DNA from: Trichomonas vaginalis G3
Lineage: Eukaryota > Parabasalia > Trichomonadida > Trichomonadidae
Direction: 5' to 3'
Length of the DNA stretch: 64,000 nucleotides
Assembly (NCBI RefSeq): GCF_026262505.1
Contig: NC_067206.1
Span: 7,840,879-7,904,878 of the forward strand
Notes under the pieces: model-generated
What the model saw: only the letters and a program-made list of their open reading frames with translations
Databases searched by the model: none
What the model was told of the DNA's origin: nothing
Shown: piece by piece, positions 38,797 to 48,289 of the stretch
Layout of the letters: every line of letters begins with the position of its first letter
How positions within the stretch are numbered: the stretch's first letter is position 1
Position numbers and translations under genes: made by a program

Positions 38797-40944
38797 ATGC
38801 CCCCATATAGAATGGATAGAAAATCTGCTAGAATAAAAGCAGAGTTGCAAAGATATGGTTGGAGAGTTTCGAAGAAGTTTAAATATAGGAAGGGAAGACC
38901 CATAAAAGTCTATGACAAACTGCTGGTCTTCGCTACGAAATGGACTAGAAACAGCACGTGCAAATTATCCAAACAGACTAGAGAGGTTAGAAGAAGAACG
39001 TCTTATGACATGCCTTTCGATGTTAGTGAACCTCAAGTTGAAGGACACGACGGCTTTGCCAGATTCTACTGGAAACATGACGAACAATTGCATCCTTTGA
39101 GAAGGAAAAAAGGAAAAGGTGAAGACGCACATGCTCCCATGGAAAGAACAAGATATGCATATGAAAAGTATCGTGAAGTTAGAAGTCAAATTACATCTGG
39201 TCGAACCTTTACAGTAAACTTTGACGAAGGAAAGAACAAAGAAGGCTTCATGGGTGTACTTGCTGCAATTCAAGACGGAAATAAGAAAGGATACAATCTC
39301 AGATTGACCGTAACAGATTTGGATGGTCACATTTACTATGCAATGGCAATGAACAAACAGCTGCAAACTTCTTGACGCTTTCAAGACTACAAAGAGAGAA
39401 CAAATGGTTGACTCCGACTCAGACATTTTGAATGCAATTGAAGGAATTGCAAGCGTGAAGTTCGAATGGTATCAACCTAACCCTCAAGCAGTCAGACAAC
39501 ATGCTGGATACTTCCCGTTCATAAATAAGTCTGACATTGACTTGACAAGGTATGGAATTTACAATTCAATTGAAACAATTGTCAATGAACCTTGTATTCT
39601 TACATGTCTCAGGAACTCTGGTCTTGTTTCAGAAGAGAAGATGAAGTATCTTGAGTCATGTGTGAAGACAAGGTACATTCTCAGAGGTCAATTGGCAAAA
39701 ATTGCACCGTTGGCAAATGTCAATATCCGAGTCAACATTCCGACTGAGAAAGGTTCTTCACATGACGACTTTGTTGTTGACAAAGACTTACCATGGTTGA
39801 AGATTGTAATTTTCCACAACCACTTCATGTTGAACGAAAGTCTTACAAACCCATTGTTCGGAAAAGGCAAGTGCAACATTGTCAGAGCTGTTAACATTCT
39901 TTTCGAGAAAGGTTTGTTGGAACCGATTCCAGATGACAAGCTGACAGAAAGTTTTGTACCAAAAGACGAAACAAACTTTTCACTGTTAGCAAGACCAAAA
40001 GTTGTTCCAGACAAAGTTCTAGTACAAAAGAAGTACACAGTTCCAAAAGGAGTTGGATTGTTCGGATACCAACCTGAACCAGAAGAACTTCCAATGAGGT
40101 TGCAAGAACTTCAAGATGCTATAAACAAACTTCCATTGAGACATCCAATTGACGTCAAATTGTATTGGAGAGCATCTGAGTTAGGTCAGAAGGTTTTATA
40201 TGAAACAGGTTGCTTCGACGATGTTTATGAGATAACAGGAGAAGTTTCTCAGAAGATAAGAGACTCACTTGAATTTCCAAAACTGGTCCGATTGGATGCG
40301 ACAAGTTCGACTCAGATGAAAAAATATACTATGTCGACCTTAACGCTGCATACATGAGGTTCGTCCAATATATCCCGACTGGAATTCCAAACGAAGATGG
40401 TGAGTTCCCAGGAAGGAACTATACAGTTGGAAAAGTCATACAACAACTGTATGATATTAGGAAAGCTTCAAACCCCAAACTTGCAATGACATTAAAATTG
40501 CTTATGAATTCGACATGGGGGTATTCCATTAAAAAACCTCAAGAGATGAAGAGTAAACATTATGAGAAGGTCGACAACTTTGTTGAAAGGTTTTCTCCTT
40601 TTGTTTTGAAATACGAATTTACCGAAGGTGAAAGTGGCTTAGTAACCACATTAAAACCTATTGTCGAACATTGGTCTTACCCTCAGTTCGCAAAAGCAGT
40701 CCTTGACGAGTACAACAAATTCTTCTCCGAAGTCAAATCCAAAGTCAAGGTTTACTATGAGAACATCGACGCACTCATGACGAACGAAGAAGGCTATAAC
40801 AAACTCATTGAAATGGGTATGGTCGGTGAGAAGATGGGTCAATTCAAATTGGACAAAATTTTCACCGAAGTTCATGTAATATCGAAAAGGAAATATTGGG
40901 GTGTTAAAGAAGACGGCACAGAAATAAAACATTGCATGAAATAA
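38797..40944 (+). pseudogene. PolB region of element 2, remnant
   Basis: A plus-strand series of coding segments in the same order as 75-3384 of element 1. First comes a basic protein, then a segment with FHNHFMLNESL (compare DHYMLNERLP in element 1), then polymerase sequence with DLNAAYM (motif A), LLMNSTWGYS (motif B) and a motif-C-like YYENID region. The motifs differ strongly from those of element 1, so the polymerases belong to different lineages. The exonuclease domain is not clearly seen. Broken (a few breaks). Confidence 0.65.
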
Positions 40945-41121
40945 AAAATTTTTATATTCCTTCCTAGCTAATTTCCGTTTAATTTCATGGTCGCCCTCGG
41001 AGTCTTTGAATCGGACAGGTCGAGTTACACCATTCTTGGTCTCAAACTCATATATAACCTGTTTGTCTGTATTTTCGTCGACTATGGCACGAGACACGAA
41101 CATTGACCAAACGGACAAAAA

Positions 41122-41355
41122 GTGTCATTTCGGATGGTCCCGCAGCCAATCGCATTCGAGCACTTCGAAGAAGCCTTACGTTCCAAGGGAGAGGGTGTCT
41201 GGTGCAAGGCAGAGGTCATGAGACTCTACGAGCAGTACATCCTCAATGCCTGGGAGGACAAATCGTCCTTGGATTGGCAATTCTACCAACTCCTCTGGGA
41301 CGACCTCCTACGCAACTGGGATGACGAAAGAGTTCAATTCAGAGGTCAGAACTAA
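41122..41355 (+). CDS. Hypothetical protein, Trp/Asp-rich (77 aa)
   Basis: Unusually GC-rich for the element. It encodes a tryptophan- and acid-rich small protein (YILNAWEDKSSLDWQFYQLLWDDLLRNWDDER), likely helical. No family is recognised. The start is the first ATG giving this frame; an ATG at 41085 begins an overlapping alternative frame. Moderate support only. Confidence 0.35.
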   Translation: MSFRMVPQPIAFEHFEEALRSKGEGVWCKAEVMRLYEQYILNAWEDKSSLDWQFYQLLWDDLLRNWDDERVQFRGQN

Positions 41356-41445
41356 TTTTGCAAATGACCATTAATTTAAGCCGCTTACGCAACTAAAAAC
41401 TTAAATTTACTTGGGGTTTCCCCCTAAAATAAAATTTTTTTACTC

Positions 41446-42099
41446 TTAGAACCACTCGAGGTTCTCCTTACGGTTGTTGAGCTTGTCACCGTCAATGTGT
41501 CTGACCTTCGTCTTCTTGTTTGGATTTGGAACCCATTGCATACCGACAAGCCTTCCCATGGAAATTGTACCGTAATTTCGAAGGGTAAGGGTCAAGTGTC
41601 CCAAGTTGTTGAGGACTGGGGTAAGAACCTTGCCTGTCGCCTTGTTGCGGATTTTGTATGGGTAGGGTTGGGAAATTTCGTAAGCGTCATCGGCAACAAG
41701 GGTTGCCCAAACTTCCTCTTCTTCGTGTTTCTCTTCTTCCTCTTCTTCCTCTTCTTCCTCTTCTTTGATAATACCTTCTTCAATTTGGTACTCACGAAGT
41801 ACGGTGTTGCATGTTCTGTCCTTTCCGAGTACCTTCCAGATGGCGTCTATCTCTTCGAAGAAACGGTAGATGAGTCTGGCAAGGTCTCGGTTCTCTCTCG
41901 CGTAAATGTGCAAGGTTTCCGTGAAATCGTTCAGGACTTTCTCATTGGAAGCTTGGTTCATGAGGAACTCACCTTTAAGTCCCTTCATCTCTTCCATAAG
42001 ACTACTTTGGAGAGTCTTAACGGTGTTTGTCAGATGAGCTTTCAAATTGCATAATTTGAATTTGAACTGGGCGCTTGTCTGGCAACCTTGAAAGGACAT
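41446..42099 (-). CDS. NUMOD4/HNH homing-endonuclease-like protein (217 aa)
   Basis: The C-terminal ~95 residues match the NUMOD4-HNH pattern: W at the start of the domain (VWATLV), YEISQPYPYKIRNKATGKVL, a Gly-His strand (NNLGHLTLTL), RLVGMQWVPNP, VRHIDGDKLNNRKENLEWF. Such proteins cut DNA and can spread themselves. The N-terminal half is helical, followed by an unbroken Glu run near residues 117-126. It is an open frame in an otherwise decayed area, so it could be a recent arrival. Confidence 0.75.
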   Translation of the reverse strand: MSFQGCQTSAQFKFKLCNLKAHLTNTVKTLQSSLMEEMKGLKGEFLMNQASNEKVLNDFTETLHIYARENRDLARLIYRFFEEIDAIWKVLGKDRTCNTVLREYQIEEGIIKEEEEEEEEEEEKHEEEEVWATLVADDAYEISQPYPYKIRNKATGKVLTPVLNNLGHLTLTLRNYGTISMGRLVGMQWVPNPNKKTKVRHIDGDKLNNRKENLEWF

Positions 42100-42168
42100 C
42101 TGCTATTGTGTTCGGCTTCGGTGCTTGTTCGGACATCGAAAAAATGAAGTGGTTTGAGAATGACGGTT

Positions 42169-42471
42169 TTACTTCAAAAAGCTTGTTATGACGGTTAAGT
42201 CATACAACAAGTTTAAAATAATATCTTGTTCTTCTTCTGAACGTTTGTTGTCTCTTCCGATAAAAGTTTCGAACATGAGAACCAAAAAACGTTTTTTGAG
42301 ATTGCGGAAGAGTTCAGGCAAACGTTCATATTCTGGATATGTTGGGAGCAGTTCGAAACATCTGAGCTGACTTTCGGACAAAATTGGGACAATGTCAGAA
42401 AATTCATCTTTGGTCGGATTGCTTGAAGGTAAGTCCCTTACATGTAAGTAGCTCTGGTAAAGTCTTCTCAT
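42169..42471 (-). CDS. Hypothetical helical protein (100 aa)
   Basis: Unrecognised. It has leucine-rich helical segments (FEFSDIV-like start; LPELFRNLKKRFLVLMFETF) and a hydrophobic end (DIILNLLYDLTVITSFLK). It lies in a minus-strand run with the HNH gene and the next two ORFs, which suggests one transcription unit. Confidence 0.35.
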   Translation of the reverse strand: MRRLYQSYLHVRDLPSSNPTKDEFSDIVPILSESQLRCFELLPTYPEYERLPELFRNLKKRFLVLMFETFIGRDNKRSEEEQDIILNLLYDLTVITSFLK

Positions 42472-42518
42472 TTCTGCTAACTTTTGGAGTATAGCTTCGT
42501 AGTTTAGAAGTTTTAATT

Positions 42519-42752
42519 TTAATGTCTTATTCCACTCTTGACATCTAAACGGTAACTATCCATGAGGTCAAGAGTAGCTTTGGTAGCTTTAAGTGGAGCT
42601 ATCTGTTCCTTGACTTCTGCAATTTTGGTTGCAATTGTGATTTGAGCTCCTTCAAGTTCGCCGTCTATGTCGTTCTCAACGTCTTCAATTATGGCTTGAA
42701 ACTCTTCATCGGTCCATTGAGATTGGTGTGGGACGAATTTAACTTGCTTCAT
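42519..42752 (-). CDS. Hypothetical coiled-coil protein (77 aa)
   Basis: Unrecognised small acidic helical protein (WTDEEFQAIIEDVENDIDGELEGAQ, then IAEVKEQIAPLKATKATL). It sits in the same minus-strand series as its neighbours. Confidence 0.35.
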   Translation of the reverse strand: MKQVKFVPHQSQWTDEEFQAIIEDVENDIDGELEGAQITIATKIAEVKEQIAPLKATKATLDLMDSYRLDVKSGIRH

Positions 42753-42800
42753 TCAAAAAATGAAAAAAATGTTTTTACTCAAAGCGTGCCATATAGATGT

Positions 42801-43202
42801 TTACTGTAAAGGTACGATGTCGCCTTCTGTGTTTATGAAGAACGCCTGACCCGAGAAGCGTAAGAGTCCTCTGAGAATTTGGGCAATTCGTACAGTTGGG
42901 TTCTCTCTGTTTGGAAGTTGTATCCACGGACGCTTTGCAAAGAACTTCAAGAGGGTTTCTTTCTTCATCTCTTTTATGTCGTCTACAGGAGTGTTTTTTG
43001 GTATTTGCAGGACAATTCCGGTGTCAATTTCAATTTTAAGCGCACTTCTTCCAGACACCCAGCCTGCAATGGTCTTGTTTGACTTCAGATGGCTCAGGTA
43101 GTTCCTAACTAGCTCATTTATCTCTATAAGGTAGATTGCCTCATCTGCTGGGTCTATGTCGGTCATTGTTTCAAGATCGGTCATTGTTTCAAGATCGGTC
43201 AT
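42801..43202 (-). CDS. Hypothetical protein whose N-terminus is made of tandem MTDLET repeats (133 aa)
   Basis: The first codons are copies of an 18-bp repeat (MTDLETMTDLETMTDIDP), so several ATGs in frame could serve as start. The remaining ~120 residues look folded (EAIYLIEINELVRNYLSHLK, TIAGWVSGRSALKIEI, IAQILRGLLRFSGQAFFI). No family is recognised. It is divergent from the gene at 43597, with the 22-bp repeat array between them. Confidence 0.45.
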   Translation of the reverse strand: MTDLETMTDLETMTDIDPADEAIYLIEINELVRNYLSHLKSNKTIAGWVSGRSALKIEIDTGIVLQIPKNTPVDDIKEMKKETLLKFFAKRPWIQLPNRENPTVRIAQILRGLLRFSGQAFFINTEGDIVPLQ

Positions 43203-43596
43203 TGTTTCAAGACAAGTCTTTTATTGTTTCAAGACAAGTCTTTTACTTTTTCAAGACAAGTCTTTTACTTTTTTCAAGACAAGTCTTTTACTTTTTCAAG
43301 ACAAGTCTTTTACTTTTTCAAGACAAGTCTTTTACTTTTTCAAGACAAGACCCGTTATTTTTCAAGAAATTTTTGGTGTAAAGTTCTCAAATTTGAGAAC
43401 AGTGGTCTTGCTTGAAGACGATACCCGTACTTTTTCAAGACAAGTCTTTTACTTTTTCAAGACAAGTCTTTTACTTTTTCAAGACAAGTCTTTTACTTTT
43501 TCAAGACAAGTCTTTTACTTTTTCAAGACAAGTCTTTTACTTTTTCAAGACAAGTCTTTTACTTTTTCAAGACAAGTCTTTTATTATTTCAAGACA
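43160..43596. repeat. 18-bp and 22-bp tandem repeats in a divergent intergenic region
   Basis: Two to three copies of an 18-bp unit (TGTTTCAAGATCGGTCAT) are followed by about 15 copies of a 22-bp unit, TTTTACTTTTTCAAGACAAG plus TC. Each unit holds a T-run-A motif and a short AAGAC/GTCTT inverted pair. The array is split once by a perfect 18-bp palindrome at 43383-43400. The last unit runs directly into the ATG at 43597. Confidence 0.9.
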
Positions 43597-44160
43597 ATGT
43601 CCGACGTACCACCAACCGAGCCCATTCCCAAGCCAGAAGAACCTAAAAGCAACCAGCCGCTGACTCAGCAACCCTCAGTTCAGCAAGTACCTCCACCAAA
43701 TTACTTACCAATATTCCACCTCAATGTTACTACCCACCACAAGGCTTCCCGAACTACCCTCCTCAGCCTATGCCTTACTGCCCTAACCCTTGATGTTCAT
43801 GTCAAACCCTCCACCCCATTCCAATTTCCAATCTCAATCCAAGAGAGACCAAGAGTTCGAGGAAGGTCTGAACCGTTTACGCAAAGAGTATGCCACAGCC
43901 CCTATGAAGATGACAGACTTTCAGTCTCTTCCCTCAAATCGACCGATTCGACTCGTACCACAGATCGGTTCGTGACCGTGAAGACTACTCAAGCAGTCTG
44001 AGAGATCTTCATCTACAATCATTTACAGTTGAGCTCTCAAGAACATGCGCAATTACGAAGGTCAGACACCAGCTGGAGACCGCAAAACACGACGTACTCG
44101 CAAGAGCAGTCCAAACTGGTCAAGACAAAGACGGAGATAGTTGACTTCATCTTGCAAGCT
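43597..44160 (+). pseudogene. Pro/Gln-rich Maverick protein remnant
   Basis: It starts MSDVPPTEPIPKPEEPKS directly after the last 22-bp repeat and continues proline- and glutamine-rich, with coding-like sequence to about 44160. It resembles the low-complexity virion-type proteins of the element. Not whole (about two breaks). Function unknown. Confidence 0.4.
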
Positions 44161-44436
44161 GCCCATTACAAGTAAAAAAAATAAACAATTAGAGTTTAAA
44201 CTTTTTCTCTTTCTTTCTGAAGTTGTTAGAGCTGGTTTCTCTTGTAGGCCTTTCGTACTCTTCCATGGTCATGTAATTGCGAATTTGGTACGCAATTCCA
44301 GGTTCGTTTGTTTTGAAACCTTACGTTAGTAACGCTTCATCTTCCTATCAGGGAAGTAAGCTGTAACATGACCAAGTTTTCTCGGTGACTCGGAGCTCAT
44401 TAAAATATTCACTTTTTAAACGTTAAGTTTTTAGTC

Positions 44437-44646
44437 TTATTTTACCTTGTTTACCCTTTTTGTCAATGTAGTATTGGAGTGCAATTCTCCAAATTTCTCT
44501 GTGTCGGATTCTTCAGCATTTTCCAAGGTGTTCCTGGAGAACTCAAAGAAGTTGTCAAGAAAGATACTGCCATGTGCTCTTCTGAGTTCGTCGGTTATTT
44601 TGGAAGTGTTGCACCTTCGAGTCTTCGGACATGAAAAAAATGACAT
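44437..44646 (-). CDS. Hypothetical small protein (69 aa)
   Basis: Start chosen at MSFFSCPKTRR; a slightly longer in-frame start exists at 44670. Charged and helical (SKITDELRRAHGSIFLDNFFEFS). No family is recognised, and an overlapping frame on the other strand makes the call weak. Confidence 0.25.
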   Translation of the reverse strand: MSFFSCPKTRRCNTSKITDELRRAHGSIFLDNFFEFSRNTLENAEESDTEKFGELHSNTTLTKRVNKVK

Positions 44647-44679
44647 TTTTCTACTTAAACGTTTTGGCATTTCTCATGA

Positions 44680-44868
44680 GTGAGTATAGTTTCCCGAACC
44701 CATTGGAAGAAAAGAAGTACCTTGCTGGCAAAAGACAAAAAAGTTGCCTTAGTTGTCATTGCAATTGTACTCGTAATTGAATTCATTGTACTTCTCTTCA
44801 CGTACATAAAAATCAAGGACGGCATATGCTTTAAGAAGCTACCATCTTACTTAAGACTAAACACTTAG
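44680..44868 (+). CDS. Single-pass membrane protein (62 aa)
   Basis: A basic N-terminus (HWKKRSTLLAKDKK) precedes one strong membrane segment at about residues 22-44 (VALVVIAIVLVIEFIVLLF). A short tail with Cys and Lys follows. Small membrane proteins also occur in element 1 (6832-7200). Function unknown. Confidence 0.45.
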   Translation: MSIVSRTHWKKRSTLLAKDKKVALVVIAIVLVIEFIVLLFTYIKIKDGICFKKLPSYLRLNT

Positions 44869-44910
44869 ATTTTTCAAGCTTGACTTTTTTACAATTTGAA
44901 TTTTACACCC

Positions 44911-45070
44911 AAAAATATATTTTAGGGTAGATGGTTAGAATCTAACCTCTTTTCTACCCCGTTTTCTACCTCTTGAATTTGTCATGAGTTTTATACAGAA
45001 TTCGGCAAAAAATATATTTTAGGTAGATGGTTAGATCTAACCTCTTTCTACCCCGTTTTCTACCCTCTTG
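44911..45070 (-). promoter_or_regulatory. Iteron-plus-palindrome motif, copies 2 and 3
   Basis: Two copies lie in tandem on the minus strand. The cores are GGTTAGA-a-TCTAACC (44933-44947) and the perfect GGTTAGATCTAACC (45029-45042). On the minus strand each is preceded by GGTAGAAAA-type iterons and followed by ATCTACC(C)TAAAATATATTTT. They belong to the same family as 7533-7587 in element 1. Confidence 0.75.
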
Positions 45071-45149
45071 AATTTGTTTGAGTTTTCCCGAAATAAAAAA
45101 TAAAGTTGGTTTTTTTAAAAAAATATTTTTTTATTTTATTGTAAGAACA

Positions 45150-46080
45150 TGTTAGCAAACAACAGCCCAAACTCGTTAGTCATGAACCCAACTCTCATAG
45201 TTAGTAGAGATGAAAAAGCTTCATTCCTTCTTCATATACTTTCGAAAAAGAAATCCAGAAAGATAAAGCAGGAACTTCTCCAAGCGAGATCTAAACTGTA
45301 GTGCAAAAAAGATGAACAGATGAAGAATATCTTTATGAAATGCAGGATATTATTGACCATCTTACCTAAACTTCCTGAAATCCAACAACAAAAATCCACT
45401 ATTCCAGAATTCGATGAAATAGAAGTCAAAGCAACTGACTCAGTAAGAATAAAAGAAGTTCATGACGAAAGGTAAACTATGAGTTTCTGATTTCATTGCA
45501 ACCACAAAGTCATGGACAAAAGATTTGCGATATGATATTAAGAACATCTCTGACATATATAAATCTGGGAGTTTAAGACCTACGACAACTTTGTTTTCGT
45601 TAGGTTGCAAAATGTGTATGGCAGATAAGAGATAAAGATAGAAGAGGTAAAGATAGGAATGAACAGAATAAAACCCGGCAAACTTTTGACGTTAAAGAGA
45701 GCAATTGACGCCTTAGTCATACTAGCAGGTAATGGGTTTCAGATATAACGCAAAAATGAACCGCACAATGTTCTAAATGTAAAGCAGCAATGAGGAATAT
45801 AAACTACTTCCGTAAAGAGATAGAACGTAATGAGAACGACTATGCTGACTAAAGAAAGAAGTAGAGAAAACAGCAGAAGAATAAAATGGACATGTTGACA
45901 TTTCTGAACAAAAACTATCCACAGCAGAAGATTTCCTTCTATCTGACGTCAAGAAGAAGTATAAAGAAACTTTCGGCATTGTTAAAACATTCCATATCCT
46001 TCGTGAAGAATCGAAGCCACACAAATTTGTTTAGAATTTCACAGGAATTCACAATGTTTACCATGTAAAACGCTTATAAA
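45150..46080. pseudogene. Decayed coding region of element 2
   Basis: Lysine- and glutamate-rich plus-strand segments without a long open frame or recognisable family. It is bounded by motif copies 3 and 4. Treated as fossil coding DNA; the number of breaks cannot be judged. Confidence 0.4.
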
Positions 46081-46086
46081 ATAACT

Positions 46087-46146
46087 TGGGGTAGAAAAGA
46101 GGTTAGAAAACAGGTTAGATCTAACCATCTACCCTAAATATTTTAT
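46087..46146 (+). promoter_or_regulatory. Iteron-plus-palindrome motif, copy 4
   Basis: GGGGTAGAAAAGAGGTTAGA, then AAAACA and the perfect palindrome GGTTAGATCTAACC (46113-46126), then ATCTACCCTAAATATTTT. It aligns with copy 1 of element 1 over its whole length, with T/A replacing G/C in paired arm positions. Confidence 0.75.
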
Positions 46147-46260
46147 TATTATCTGAAGTAAAATACTGAGTAAAATATATTTTAGGCTTGTGTCAAACCG
46201 TGAGTTTTCACAAAATTTAAAAAATAACGTTTACCATGTGAAACGTTTATAGAAATAACT

Positions 46261-46320
46261 GGGGTAGAAATGAGGTAGAAAAACCGGGGTAGAATACCCT
46301 TCTACCTAAAATATATTTTG
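46261..46320 (+). promoter_or_regulatory. Iteron-plus-palindrome motif, copy 5
   Basis: GGGGTAGAAATGAGGTAGAA iterons lead to GGGTA-gaa-TACCC (46287-46299), then TTCTACCTAAAATATATTTT. The arms differ from the other copies yet still pair. A short frame begins at the ATG at 46329, just after it. Confidence 0.65.
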
Positions 46321-46329
46321 CTGAAAAAA

Positions 46330-48285
46330 TGACCAAATTTCATGAAATTTCTCTAGACCGACTTTTACAGGAGGTAGCCAAAACTCATGAAAATCGTAAA
46401 AAATAGAGAGTATTTTGACAATCTTAAAACAAGTATGGGTAGAGATCTCTTATTTTTTCAAAGCTTGACTTTTATCAATTTTAGAACTTTGTTCGATAGT
46501 ATGTGAATTCTGAAGAAGTATGAGGGTCTTGTATGACTTTGTCTTCTCCCATAGTTCATGTCTGTCAAACTTACCTGCCATGGACTCTCTTCATAAGTTC
46601 CATGGAAAATCGTCTTCGGACAATCCAGGGAAAAGTAGATATCAGTAAGTATTCTTTTAAACACCTTACTTAAAACTCTTTCTGTCTGTACAACAAATGA
46701 CAACTGAGATGTTAAGTGTCTGAGCTTCTTGAGAATTCGACCACATGTCTTGTTCTCTGTTCTCTTTAACAAAGGATGAGAAGCAAAGAGTCATCTAAGA
46801 TAAGAAGCCATCTGTGAGGTAAGTCTTCCAATCGTAAGATTTGCAATGTCTTCGAAATGTATTCTATCTCTTTCTGTTGTTTCTGAAGTGTTTCTTTCTC
46901 TAATATTCTCTGCATTTCCTCATTTGGGTCTTTTAAACTTCGAATTGACATACTGCATTATAGCATTGTACTTCAAAACTTTTCTTTGGTACTTCTTTAT
47001 CAATCCAATCAAACTCAGAGTCTTTATACATACTAACTTAGACTTTTTTATATATCTTTTGAACGAAATTGACGGTTGGTCAAATTGACCCGAAGTACTG
47101 ACAAATGACAACTAACTCATAAAAAAGGTTCTTCTCATCTAGTTCTTGTTGTTGTGCAGCCATTTTAAGATAAGTAAAGTCTTACCGACCCAGGCGGTGC
47201 AATTAGACCTGTATATACCATTCTGAGCAAATAAAACTTGTCATGTATGGTTTTATCTGAGCATTTTCTAACTTCCTCTTGTCTTGTTTAAAACATTTCT
47301 AATTTCTTGTCAATGTCAGCAAACTTTTTTTCTAACATATTTTTAGAAAAAATTAAAAATTTTATCTTTTAGAAAATGTCTAGCGATTTCGCTATCTATA
47401 TTCGAACAAGCTTTTCGACAGCAAACATCTGTCGACCATAAAATCTTACATAGTTAAACAAGAAAAGAGGGAATTTGTTCTAAAGTTCTGTTTCTGGGAA
47501 TATGACAAGAACCATAAAACCTTAAGCAGAGCAGTCTTTAAATTTGTCAATGAACAACTTGTTGACAGAGATGACGCCGATTGGAAGATGAAGTCCAACA
47601 AAAGTTCTTAGAATGCAAAGAAGACACATGCGCTGTTCTTGAAGATGAAATAGGAAACAGAATAGAAGAGCTATTAAAGGACAAAGAACTTTTACATAAT
47701 ATGGTTGCGCCAAATTGACATAACTCACCAAAGAAGAAAGAAGAAAGAGAGAGAAAGAAAGAAAAAGAAAGTAGAAGAAGAGAAAAAAGAAACCTGAACC
47801 AGTTCCAGAGAAAAAGAAATTTGACATGTAAAAAAAATTTATTTTTAGAACATTTCTGGGTCAATGTCAATGTTCTCTTCCTCTTAGGAGCAAACACTGG
47901 CTTAGACTCTAAAATCTTTTTACCCAATTTACCTTGAACTTCAACTATCTTAGACTCATAATATTCATAGTCGTCTGCTTTCTTTGGTTCATAAGGTTAT
48001 AACAAGTTTGTATGCTTTGCCTTCTTTAAGGTTTGAAAACCTTCTGTCAAAATTTTCTTTGACTGCTAACAAACCTTCTATGTCTAAGTCTTCAAATTTC
48101 GCACCATTTTTAGTCACAATTAGCAAACTTAACTGGTTCGTAGTTCCAAACTTTGTCAAATGTAGACTTTTCAAAATGTAGAATAAACATTCAATAAGCG
48201 AATGGGTCTAGTATTCTTCTTTGACTTCTGTCATGTACTGTTGACTGAGATGAATTTCAATCATCTTTTCTATCGGATAAAAAAA
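46330..48285. pseudogene. Decayed coding region of element 2, left of the helicase
   Basis: Fragments of coding-like sequence on both strands, including a plus-strand K/E-rich segment near 47377-47830 and minus-strand segments near 46440-47110 and 47830-48180. No family is recognised. Heavily broken. Confidence 0.4.
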
Positions 48286-48289
48286 TATT

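Noticed and set aside
41497-42054. 185-codon plus-strand frame opposite the HNH gene
   Set aside because: Its Phe/Leu run is the complement of the Glu run in the HNH protein, and no domain is seen.
43156-44001. 281-codon frame rich in SFTFSRQVFYFFKT repeats
   Set aside because: Produced by the 22-bp non-coding repeats in three frames; the plausible gene begins only at 43597.
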